This document shows, one piece after another, positions 1 to 6,679 of a stretch of 7,897 nucleotides of DNA (position 1 is its first letter; the number at the start of each line of letters is the position of its first letter). The stretch is from assembly GCA_946481735.1 (NCBI GenBank), contig CAMLOU010000168.1:1-7897 (forward strand). The letters are read 5' to 3'. The notes under the pieces were generated by a model. That model saw only the letters and a list, made by a program, of their open reading frames with translations, did not search any database and was not told the origin of the DNA. This stretch comes from an uncultured Cellvibrio sp. GTDB taxonomy: Bacteria; Pseudomonadota; Gammaproteobacteria; Pseudomonadales; Cellvibrionaceae. The position numbers were made by a program, and so were the translations under genes.

Positions 1-942
1 GCGAAAGGTATTTTCGACTGCTTTGCCGTCGACTTCGTCCGGCCCGGTCCAACCTTTCGGGGAGCGCAAGATAATCATCGGCCAACGCGGTCTGCCAGTG
101 ATGCCCCGCATACGCGCATTGTGTTGGATGCGGCGTATGTCCCCTAATACCTGATCCAGCGTCGCCGCCATTTGTTGATGCATGGTTTCTGGTTCATCGC
201 CTTCAACAAAATAAGGCTGATAGCCATAGCCGATAAAGAGTGCTCTCAGTTCATCGTGCGGAATGCGTGCAAGCAATGTCGGGTTGGCAATTTTATAACC
301 ATTCAGGTGGAGGATAGGTAACACGGCGCCATCGGTGACGGGATTAAGAAATTTGTTGGAATGCCAGCTGGTGGCCAAGGGCCCGGTTTCTGCTTCGCCA
401 TCCCCCACCACGCAAGTGACAATTAAATCCGGATTATCAAATGCAGCGCCGAATGCATGGGATAGCGAATAACCCAATTCACCGCCTTCGTGGATGGAGC
501 CGGGAATGTCCGGCGCAACGTGACTGGGAATGCCGCCGGGAAATGAAAACTGTTTGAACAACCGCCGCAGACCGGCTTCGTTTTGCGGAACCTCGGGATA
601 CTTTTCACTGTAAGAGCCTTCAAGATAAGTGTTCGCGGCCAATGCAGGGCCGCCATGACCCGGTCCGGTAATAAAGATCATATTGAGATCGTGCTGCTTG
701 ATAAGGCGATTTAAATGCACATAAATAAAATTCAAGCCCGGTGTGGTGCCCCAATGGCCTAGAAGCCGGGGTTTTACATCGGTCGCTGACAGCGGTTTTT
801 TCAACAAAGGATTCGCATAAAGATAAATTTGCCCGACCGATAAATAATTGGCCGCACGCCAATACGCATTCATCTTGTGCAGTAAATCAGCGTTTAACGG
901 GGTTGCTTTTGCCGTGATGGTATCAGTGTTGCTGGGATGCAT
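1..942 (-). CDS. xfp: Phosphoketolase (xylulose-5-phosphate/fructose-6-phosphate type), N-terminal part
   Basis: This is the first 314 codons of a gene that runs off the left edge; the family is usually about 800 residues. Phosphoketolases are cytosolic thiamine-diphosphate enzymes that split xylulose 5-phosphate (often also fructose 6-phosphate) with phosphate into acetyl phosphate and an aldose phosphate. Visible motifs are GHWGTTPG (residues 62-69), GPGHGG (93-98), SHVAPDIPG (140-148), family signature EGGELGY (152-158), the diphosphate/Mg site GDGEAETG (180-187), and [10 protein letters not shown] (213-222). His63, His96 and His141 fall where bifidobacterial enzymes have active-site histidines. 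The ATG at 942 has an AGAGGG ribosome-binding site and begins 29 nt after the acetate kinase stop, so it is the third gene of an usp-ackA-xfp operon. The reading frame is intact to the edge. Substrate preference cannot be read from this part. Confidence 0.96.
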   Translation of the reverse strand, partial: MHPSNTDTITAKATPLNADLLHKMNAYWRAANYLSVGQIYLYANPLLKKPLSATDVKPRLLGHWGTTPGLNFIYVHLNRLIKQHDLNMIFITGPGHGGPALAANTYLEGSYSEKYPEVPQNEAGLRRLFKQFSFPGGIPSHVAPDIPGSIHEGGELGYSLSHAFGAAFDNPDLIVTCVVGDGEAETGPLATSWHSNKFLNPVTDGAVLPILHLNGYKIANPTLLARIPHDELRALFIGYGYQPYFVEGDEPETMHQQMAATLDQVLGDIRRIQHNARMRGITGRPRWPMIILRSPKGWTGPDEVDGKAVENTFR

Positions 943-971
943 CGCGATGATTCCCTCTTCATTGATGGTGG

Positions 972-2288
972 TCAGTGATGCGCGCGTCGCATCTGGGAGG
1001 CCAATATATATTGCGGTATGTTTGTCTTACTCAATTCACCTTGCCCTACCAGGGGATAAACCTGCTGTGCTATCACCAGTTCTTCGTTTGTCGGTATCAC
1101 CATGGTAAGCACCTGACTGTCAGCTGCTGAGATAGCGGCAGCATTGGTGTTATTTTTTTGGGCATCGAGTTTTATGCCCATAAATTCAAGCCCGGCGCAA
1201 ACGCGCGCGCGTATTTCCGGCAGATTTTCGCCGATGCCGCCGGTGAAGATGAGGGTGTCCACACCTCTCAATGCACCGGCCAGGGCACAGATCCATTTTT
1301 TTGTCTGATAGCAAAATAACTCTACAGCGTCTGCCGCACGTTGATCATCATGCTCATGTAGCAGCAGTTCCCTGATGTCCGAACTGATTTCAGAAATGCC
1401 CAACAAACCGGATTCATGGTTGATCATGTGCTGGAAGTCTGTCGCGCTCATGTGTTCTGTTTGTGCAAGATAAGCGTATAAACCCGGGTCCAGGTCACCG
1501 GAGCGACTGCCCATGGGAATGCCGGCGGTGGGTGTGAGCCCCATACTGGTATCCACACTTTTACCTTGATACGCCGCCGTCAGGCTGGCGCCGTTACCCA
1601 GGTGCGCCATAATGACCCGACCGCTTGCGCGCCGGGAACCTTCAAGGTGCCGCAACTCTTGCAGCAAGAAAGTGTAAGACAAGCCGTGAAAACCATAACG
1701 ACGAATGCCTTGATTAAAATAACGGCGTGGAATAGCCAGGAGCTGTGCAACCCTGGGCAGCGAGCGATGGAACGCGGTGTCGAAACAGGCGATTTGTGGC
1801 ACGTCGGGCAAATCTTTTATGATCGCTTTAATCAGCGCAATTTCTTCCGGTAAGTGTTCCGGATCGATAGCGACCCATTCTTCGAGTGTTGTCAGCATGG
1901 CAGGTGTAACAATCTCGGCCTCCCGATAAAGCGGCCCGCCATGAACCACCCGGTGGCCAACGGCCAGCAGCAATTCGGTATCGATATGGGTATTGATCCA
2001 TTGCAGCAACAGTTGGATTGGGGACTGGTTTGTTCGCTCCGTTAGCGAATAGTCCTGTGCCTTCAGTGAGGCGCGTTTGAGAATGCCGCTTTCTTCCAGT
2101 TTTTCCAGATCACCCGGGTGCAGGCTGGCATTAATATGCAATTGTGATGAACCGATACCGGTCATCTTTCCGCTCAATATGCAATGGATCGAGACATCGT
2201 TTTCCGTTTGGGGCGATTCGAAGAGCGCGAATTTGATGCTCGATGAACCCCCATTAATCGTCAGGACATAAGATTGGTTGGCTGGCAT
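972..2288 (-). CDS. ackA: Acetate kinase
   Basis: Acetate kinase interconverts acetyl phosphate + ADP and acetate + ATP in the cytosol. The ASKHA-fold motifs are all present. Counted from the ATG at 2288 (438 residues) they are INGGSSSIK (11-19), GHRVVHGG (111-118, with substrate-binding Arg113), FDTAFH (169-174, Asp170), YGFHG (198-202, His201), [14 protein letters not shown] (260-265, Arg262), FTGGIGEN (348-355) and a late NEEL with the metal-site Glu. An in-frame GTG at 2300 overlaps the usp stop as GTGA. I prefer the ATG because GGTGA (2301-2297) lies 8 nt before it as a ribosome-binding site. About 25 residues extend past the usual family end. No phosphotransacetylase gene is visible. 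The downstream phosphoketolase would supply acetyl phosphate, so the enzyme probably works in the ATP-forming direction. Confidence 0.97.
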   Translation of the reverse strand: MPANQSYVLTINGGSSSIKFALFESPQTENDVSIHCILSGKMTGIGSSQLHINASLHPGDLEKLEESGILKRASLKAQDYSLTERTNQSPIQLLLQWINTHIDTELLLAVGHRVVHGGPLYREAEIVTPAMLTTLEEWVAIDPEHLPEEIALIKAIIKDLPDVPQIACFDTAFHRSLPRVAQLLAIPRRYFNQGIRRYGFHGLSYTFLLQELRHLEGSRRASGRVIMAHLGNGASLTAAYQGKSVDTSMGLTPTAGIPMGSRSGDLDPGLYAYLAQTEHMSATDFQHMINHESGLLGISEISSDIRELLLHEHDDQRAADAVELFCYQTKKWICALAGALRGVDTLIFTGGIGENLPEIRARVCAGLEFMGIKLDAQKNNTNAAAISAADSQVLTMVIPTNEELVIAQQVYPLVGQGELSKTNIPQYILASQMRRAHH

Positions 2289-2296
2289 AAACAAGT

Positions 2297-2746
2297 TCAC
2301 CGTATAACCAGTACTGGCACAGTGGCATTGGCGAGTACTTTTTGGGTTTCACTGCCGAGGAATAATTTGTTTAGTCCTTTCCTGCCGTGCGACGCCATAA
2401 AGATAACGTCGCAACCGCACTTTTCAGCAGCATTGACAATTTCTTCGTAAGGATTGAAGTTGATAGCCGTCATTGTTTTGCAACTCACCCCCGCTGCCTT
2501 CGCCGCATCGGATACGCGCTGTACATAATCGTGTGCTAGCTTGAACACTTGTTCGTCGTGCAGGTGTTGCCATTCCTCCATGTAGAGCGGGTCGGGTGCC
2601 ATGCCGTCGTGTAAGGGCAGATAAGGTTCCGCAATGGAGATGGCCACCAGCTTGGCATCCGCATCTTTTGCAAAATCCACAGCATATTTAATGACTTTAT
2701 CCGACAGGGGCGAACCGTCGGTCGGCACGAGGATATTCTTGAACAT
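2297..2746 (-). CDS. Universal stress protein, UspA family
   Basis: This is a single-domain 149-residue universal stress protein, the usual length for the family. It opens with the typical first strand and loop, KNILVPTDGS (3-12), and ends with the PVLVIR strand (144-149). The nucleotide loop is ASHGRKG (118-124) followed by GSET (131-134). This matches the ATP-binding G-2x-G-9x-G(S/T) pattern, except that the first Gly is Ala118. The ATG at 2746 has AAGAGG 8 nt upstream. It is the first gene of the operon and its stop is almost flush with ackA. Related Usp genes in pseudomonads belong to the Anr low-oxygen regulon and aid survival during fermentation. That is family knowledge, and it fits the promoter seen here. 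The molecular role is probably ATP-dependent signalling or protection, but its partner is unknown. Confidence 0.95.
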   Translation of the reverse strand: MFKNILVPTDGSPLSDKVIKYAVDFAKDADAKLVAISIAEPYLPLHDGMAPDPLYMEEWQHLHDEQVFKLAHDYVQRVSDAAKAAGVSCKTMTAINFNPYEEIVNAAEKCGCDVIFMASHGRKGLNKLFLGSETQKVLANATVPVLVIR

Positions 2747-2794
2747 GATGAGAGCCTCTTGGTGAAAGGGGGGAGCGCGGCGATGTTACAGATC

Positions 2795-2835
2795 ATTATC
2801 GACCCACTGGCGGACGACGTTATGATCTACATCAA
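2795..2835 (-). promoter_or_regulatory. Probable FNR/Anr-activated class II promoter of the usp-ackA-xfp operon
   Basis: On the minus strand, TTGATGTAGATCAT (2835-2822) matches the FNR consensus TTGAT-N4-ATCAA at 9 of 10 positions. Twenty-one bases further on is GATAAT (2800-2795), a 5/6 match to the -10 consensus. A start near 2787-2788 puts the box centre at -40.5 to -41.5, the class II FNR position. The hexamer 17 bp upstream of the -10 is ATAACG, unlike TTGACA, as expected for an activator-dependent promoter. The leader to the usp ATG would be about 41 nt. The function is inferred, with no direct evidence. Confidence 0.6.
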
Positions 2836-2890
2836 TAGATTTGTACTTCAATAACCGCCCAAAACCACTTTCAACGCCATTAGGAAGCCG

Positions 2891-2940
2891 ATCGACTATA
2901 CATGTGACCAGATCGAGTATTTATAAAAAGTATCGACTAT
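2891..2940. repeat. Three phased direct repeats of ATCGACTAT, possible operator
   Basis: ATCGACTAT occurs at 2891-2899 and 2932-2940, and ATCGAGTAT (one change) at 2912-2920. Start-to-start spacings are 21 and 20 bp, which is two helical turns, so all three copies face the same side of the DNA. They lie about 145-194 bp upstream of the usp ATG and 213-262 bp upstream of the tubulin-like ATG. Phased repeats of this kind suit cooperative binding by a regulator. I do not recognise the motif. Confidence 0.5.
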
Positions 2941-3106
2941 CGTTTTTTTGAATATATCCCGATAGATACAAGCGAAGCGGTTTTTATTATTGATATTCCT
3001 ATAGCTTATTAATAGGACGGTATTTGAAATCTCACCCGGCCGGTATGGAAAATGCTATGGCGTAAATTTGTAATTTTGTGACCCAGTGTCTACTTTAAAA
3101 AAGATA

Positions 3107-3122
3107 TGCATTTGTAAATGCA
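3107..3122. promoter_or_regulatory. Near-perfect 16 bp palindrome before the tubulin-like gene
   Basis: The 7 bp arms TGCATTT and AAATGCA are perfectly inverted around a GT centre. The site ends 30 bp before the ATG at 3153 and lies just after the weak candidate -10 at 3091-3096. That is a natural place for a repressor operator, or for a small leader hairpin. With a 2 nt centre, an RNA hairpin would have to open an arm pair, so a dimeric DNA-binding protein site is more likely. Confidence 0.35.
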
Positions 3123-3152
3123 GGAAAACCTTCTTAAGGCAGGACACATAAC

Positions 3153-5357
3153 ATGGCTACAAAAACCCCGCGTACGACTGATCAGGACGAGGTTATTACC
3201 AACGAAAAATCCCCGGCAGTAATCAAGAAGTCTGCTAAACGTCATTCGTCGGTGGGAGGCAACGCCTTTGCGGGTGATAGTTATATGTACTTTACCGAGA
3301 GCGATTTAAATAAAATCCTGGTCAATCTCGACCAACTGCGCAGCAGCGTTTTCCCCAACATCAATCCCGATATTGAAGACAGCCTGAAAAAGCAGCAGGA
3401 TTTTCCTTCCGTGTGCCTGATTGGATTAGGGCGTTGCGGTTCCAATATCGCCCTGGATGTTGCTTCCCTGGTGTACAGCGCGCGCAGTTTCTATCTGAAT
3501 GAATTCAACAATGAAGAACGTCAACATCGCGAACAGGAGCGCCCGATCAGCTGGATCAAACGCAGCCTGAGTTTGTCCAACACCGCCGCGACCAAGCCGG
3601 TGTTTTTGATTGAGCCCTTGGTGATGCTGGGTGATCTCGATAAAGATATTGAAGGGCGAATTCGCTTCTCCAGTAAAGGGGAGAAGAGTGGTTTCCTGTA
3701 TGACTACACCAAGATGAAGATCATGGATCTTTCCGAGGTGCATGCGGGCGGTGCGGGTAATGCGCCGATCCTGGGGCAATACCTGGCCAAGATTATTCTG
3801 AATAAAGATACGCAACGTTTTTCCAACGCCGATTGGAAATTTATTCATTCGTACCTGATTGATTCCTGCGGTATTAAAGCCAACCAGTCGCGGCTGTATT
3901 TTTATATCTTCAGCGCGGGTGGTGGTACCGGCTCAGGCATGGCATCCGAGTTTGGTCTGGCTCAGCAGTACGCCTACATGAGCAAAACCTTTGATACCCG
4001 TTCTCCTAATGAAGACGAAGAGAATCGCGGTCATTCATTTGTGTTCGAGCCGATCTTCACCAGTGGTATCTGCATCCTGCCGAATATTTCCGATCACGGC
4101 GGTGAAATGTCAGAAGCCTTGCATATCAACGCCGGGCGCCTGTTATGTAAATACCTGGCGGAAGAGTGGGATTTTTCCTACAACTTCGACAACGAAGACA
4201 CCAACGATGCCAGTGTGATGCACCGCATCCGCCCCTGGAATGCGATGATGTTGATCTCTAACGATATCATGCGTTATGCCGAGGAAACCGACGATGGCGA
4301 CATCCAGCATATCGATGTTAATGCCATGGAAAAGTACGCAAACCAATATATTTCCCAACAGATCTTTAACATCCTGACTGCCCAGGCCGTCACCACGGAT
4401 TACGACGAAAATTATTTTCGCCGTGCGGGCATTGATATCGGTGAAACGATTCGCCTCGACGCCAACGACCTGTTTATGAGCCTCGCGGGTCCGGTCGCGG
4501 TGGCTTACGCGGAATCGGTGATTCCCGATACTGCGCTGAATACCGACAAAGTAAAGATCTATGACAAGCACAATGATGACCTGGATATCGATGATCTGTT
4601 CTTCCGTTCCATTGACCTGCCGCATTTCAATAAAGTCACCCAGGCAATCGAAGGGATCAGCCTGCTGCCGATTGAATCCGGCCGTTACCGCGAAGCACTG
4701 CAAAACTATCTCGACAATGATTACAATCCGGCGGAACTGAAAGACCTGCATTTCTTCAAAAACTGCTCCTCGGTGGTGTCCATTGTTTCCCTACCCAAAG
4801 ATTACAAACTGTCTTACATGGACCTGAACAAACTCAAGTCCCATTTGAACAGCTTGTTTCCTAACACCACGCTGAAACGCTACGCCCTGGTGATTGGCGC
4901 TTCAGCCAATATCTCGCTGACCACACTGATCGCCAAAAGCCCCTGTCTGAGTGACGACTTCCTCACCCTGATCGTCGCCTACATTAAACGCTGCTTCGCG
5001 CGGGACGACTACCGTTTTGATGACAAGATCGACATGTCTATGCTCGATTTCATCCGCTCGGATAAATTCGACGAATCCCTGATCGACGACATGCTCAACG
5101 AACACGAAAACCCGGCCAAGATCCTCGATACCAACTGGTACGCGATCAAACCCATGTACGAGAAAAAATACCGCGAATTAATCAATAACAACGATAAATT
5201 TGTGTCCATCAACGATATTCGTTTATCGCGCGACAGCGTGAAAAAAGCGATTAAATACCTGCGTGAGATCTATCGCCACAAGATCAGTAAAACGCGAGTG
5301 ATTTCGTTGAATGATCAGGGGGCTGAGGTTAAAGCGACCCGCAAAAAAAGCAGTTAA
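3153..5357 (+). CDS. Divergent tubulin/FtsZ-superfamily GTPase, stand-alone
   Basis: This 734-residue protein is not canonical FtsZ but keeps its fold markers in order: glycine loop T1, LIGLGRCGSNI (89-99); T3-like AGGAGNAPILG (198-208); tubulin signature T4, SAGGGTGSG (254-262); T6-like LISNDI (367-372); core helix H7 (about 400-416); and T7-like IRLDANDL (433-440), with Asp436 and Asp439 at the catalytic positions. Strands near 538-548 and 575-595 resemble the FtsZ C-terminal domain. Outside this are a basic, probably disordered N-terminus (1-40), about 50 extra residues between T1 and T3, and a charged, largely helical tail (596-734) ending KATRKKSS. The FtsZ C-terminal peptide that binds FtsA/ZipA is absent, and I see no transmembrane segment. 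It is likely a cytosolic GTP-binding filament former. It could belong to the proteobacterial FtsZ-like group (FtsZl-1) or the Pfam Tubulin_2 group. Its cellular role is unknown and no partner gene is adjacent. The gene ends in tandem stops TAATAA. Confidence 0.88.
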   Translation: MATKTPRTTDQDEVITNEKSPAVIKKSAKRHSSVGGNAFAGDSYMYFTESDLNKILVNLDQLRSSVFPNINPDIEDSLKKQQDFPSVCLIGLGRCGSNIALDVASLVYSARSFYLNEFNNEERQHREQERPISWIKRSLSLSNTAATKPVFLIEPLVMLGDLDKDIEGRIRFSSKGEKSGFLYDYTKMKIMDLSEVHAGGAGNAPILGQYLAKIILNKDTQRFSNADWKFIHSYLIDSCGIKANQSRLYFYIFSAGGGTGSGMASEFGLAQQYAYMSKTFDTRSPNEDEENRGHSFVFEPIFTSGICILPNISDHGGEMSEALHINAGRLLCKYLAEEWDFSYNFDNEDTNDASVMHRIRPWNAMMLISNDIMRYAEETDDGDIQHIDVNAMEKYANQYISQQIFNILTAQAVTTDYDENYFRRAGIDIGETIRLDANDLFMSLAGPVAVAYAESVIPDTALNTDKVKIYDKHNDDLDIDDLFFRSIDLPHFNKVTQAIEGISLLPIESGRYREALQNYLDNDYNPAELKDLHFFKNCSSVVSIVSLPKDYKLSYMDLNKLKSHLNSLFPNTTLKRYALVIGASANISLTTLIAKSPCLSDDFLTLIVAYIKRCFARDDYRFDDKIDMSMLDFIRSDKFDESLIDDMLNEHENPAKILDTNWYAIKPMYEKKYRELINNNDKFVSINDIRLSRDSVKKAIKYLREIYRHKISKTRVISLNDQGAEVKATRKKSS

Positions 5358-5376
5358 TAAACCGTATCTGTTTATC

Positions 5377-5412
5377 GCCAGGGCTCATGCAGGATTCCTG
5401 TAGAGCCCTGGC
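5377..5412 (+). terminator. Strong hairpin after the tubulin-like gene, possible terminator
   Basis: GCCAGGGCTC (5377-5386) and GAGCCCTGGC (5403-5412) form a perfect 10 bp stem. The 16 nt between them folds further: after a one-base bulge, TGCAGG (5388-5393) pairs with CCTGTA (5397-5402), with one G-U, around an ATT loop. The hairpin begins 20 nt after the stop codon. No T-run follows (AGAAAGACG), so it is not a classical intrinsic terminator. It may instead block 3' exonucleases or pause polymerase ahead of Rho. Confidence 0.45.
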
Positions 5413-5483
5413 AGAAAGACGTCGCTGATTCACAATCAATGTGGCAATTCGCACAGACCCATACGCAAATAATCCTCGACCAT

Positions 5484-5500
5484 GCGGCATGATCTGCCGC
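5484..5500 (+). other. Small GC-rich hairpin with moderately T-rich tail
   Basis: GCGGCA (5484-5489) and TGCCGC (5495-5500) pair around a TGATC loop and are followed by TTCATTTATC. It could be a weak intrinsic terminator backing up the larger hairpin upstream, or an operator for the efflux operon, whose start codon is 66 bp further on. The T-tract is interrupted, so either reading is tentative. Confidence 0.3.
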
Positions 5501-5566
5501 TTCATTTATCAGTGTCTTTATTAAAAAATCGGCGGCATTTCCACTCAACACTATCAGGTGAACCGG

Positions 5567-6679
5567 ATGCCGTTTCCCCCCGCATTTCGCGAACGTTTAC
5601 AGCGCCTTCAGCGCAATCATCTTATCGTTGCTCTCGTGCTGGCTGGCTTGTTGATTCTCTGGCTGGCCAGCGGCGACTTTTTGCGCGCTAAAAAAGATGA
5701 ACCGCCCGAGGAACAGTCTCAGCCGGAGGATTCCGGAGCATTTCGGGTAGAGACGTCGGTATTGGAGGCCGAGCCCCATTCACCGGTACATGTTGTGCAA
5801 GGTGAGTTGTTGCCAATACGTGAGGTGGAGATTCTCAGCCAGACCAGCGCGCACCTGACCGAGCGGGCGGTGGACTGGGGCGCTGTGGTTGCCGAGGGAG
5901 ACGTGTTGTTTCGGCTGGATCCGGAGGCGCGCGCAGCGGAGTTGGCGCAGGCTGAGGCGGCGCTGGCGTTGAGTCAGGCTGAGCTGAAAGGTGGCGAGGT
6001 TTTGCGTCGTAAAAATCTGCTGTCGGAAACAGAATATTTGCGTTTGAAATCAGCTGCCGCATCCGCTTATGCCGAGCGTGAGCAGGGTGCCTTGCAACTG
6101 GCTTATTCAGAAATCCGCGCACCCTTTGCCGGTGTGATAGATCGCTTGCCGGTGGAGGAGGGCGATTATGTTCAGTTGGGAGAGTCGCTGGCCACCTTGG
6201 TGGATATAGCGGTGCTGCGGTTGATTGCCTATGTACCGCAACAACAAATTTATGCATTGCGCCCGGGTCAGTCGGTGGAGGCAAGATTGCTCGACGGCTC
6301 GACACTGCCTGGCACCCTGACCTTTGTGGCCAGTCGTGCAGAAAGCAGCACGCGCAGTTTTCGTATAGAAGCACAATTGGATAACCCCGAGCGCCGCCGC
6401 ATCGCCGGATCAAGTGCCACGTTGACTGTGCGCCTGTCAGATCAAAAAGCGCATCGACTTTCGCCCGCTTTGCTGTCATTGGGCGAGGGTGGTCAACTAG
6501 GTGTTAAATCCATCGATGCCGAGCGCAAGGTTATATTTCTGCCGGTGGAGATTCTTAGCTTTGACCCGGATGGTGTCTGGGTCGGTGGCCTGCCGGAAGA
6601 GGTTGAAGTCATTACGCTCGGCGCCGGGTTTGTAACAGCTGGCGACCCGGTTAATCCGGTAAGCGCGGAGCAACCCTGA
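5567..6679 (+). CDS. RND efflux periplasmic adaptor subunit (membrane fusion protein, HlyD/AcrA family)
   Basis: This adaptor would link an RND inner-membrane pump to an outer-membrane channel. Counted from the ATG at 5567 (370 residues): a hydrophobic N-terminal anchor or signal at about 18-36 with no lipobox Cys; a Pro/Glu-rich linker (45-57); the first half of the lipoyl/barrel-sandwich domain (about 76-118, ending in LFRLDPE); a short alpha-hairpin (about 119-175, with the typical NLLSETEYLRLKSA); the second lipoyl half (SEIRAPFAGVIDRL, 181-194); a beta-barrel (about 215-290); and a membrane-proximal domain. An in-frame GTG exists at 5558. I prefer the ATG because AGGTGA (5556-5561) lies 5 nt before it. 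The stop overlaps the pump start by 1 bp, so the two are cotranslated. No outer-membrane channel gene is visible. The substrate cannot be inferred. Confidence 0.94.
   Translation: MPFPPAFRERLQRLQRNHLIVALVLAGLLILWLASGDFLRAKKDEPPEEQSQPEDSGAFRVETSVLEAEPHSPVHVVQGELLPIREVEILSQTSAHLTERAVDWGAVVAEGDVLFRLDPEARAAELAQAEAALALSQAELKGGEVLRRKNLLSETEYLRLKSAAASAYAEREQGALQLAYSEIRAPFAGVIDRLPVEEGDYVQLGESLATLVDIAVLRLIAYVPQQQIYALRPGQSVEARLLDGSTLPGTLTFVASRAESSTRSFRIEAQLDNPERRRIAGSSATLTVRLSDQKAHRLSPALLSLGEGGQLGVKSIDAERKVIFLPVEILSFDPDGVWVGGLPEEVEVITLGAGFVTAGDPVNPVSAEQP

Larger units (their letters stand above)
2747..3152. other. Divergent intergenic region between usp and the tubulin-like gene
   Basis: These 406 bp hold no convincing gene on either strand and are clearly more AT-rich than the flanking coding DNA. 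The usp-side third carries the FNR-type promoter. The middle carries three direct repeats (2891-2940) and an AT-rich stretch with TTTATAAA at 2920-2927. The right side carries a palindrome at 3107-3122 and the ribosome-binding site AGGA (3141-3144), 8 nt before the ATG at 3153. The best sigma-70-like pair toward the tubulin-like gene is TTGTAA (3068-3073) and TACTTT (3091-3096), 17 bp apart. It is weak (4/6 and 3/6), so I do not call it as a promoter. Confidence 0.8.

Noticed and set aside
423..862. Minus-strand open frames of 77 and 80 codons
   Set aside because: They lie inside the phosphoketolase gene in other frames and resemble no protein; the phosphoketolase frame is continuous and full of family motifs.
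2937..2965. Inverted repeat CTATCG/CGATAG as a terminator
   Set aside because: The arms are only 6 bp, the loop is 17 nt, and it lies in the middle of a divergent promoter region with no gene ending there.
2972..2978. GCGAAGC mini-hairpin followed by T-rich DNA
   Set aside because: A two-base-pair stem is too small to act as a terminator here, and a 7-mer match is expected by chance.
3036..3043. CCGGCCGG palindrome in the divergent intergenic region
   Set aside because: An 8 bp GC palindrome is short, with no matching flanks and no known binding consensus I can tie it to.
3426..5212. Antisense open frames of 67-202 codons opposite the tubulin-like gene
   Set aside because: They are shadows of a strongly coding sense frame with no ribosome-binding sites or recognisable domains.
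5426..5438. TGATT-CAC-AATCA as a second FNR box
   Set aside because: The half-site spacing does not fit TTGAT-N4-ATCAA, and the 5 bp arms are too short to call an operator.
5482..5691. 69-codon plus-strand open frame before and into the adaptor gene
   Set aside because: It overlaps the adaptor in another frame, lacks a ribosome-binding site, and its start lies within a hairpin.
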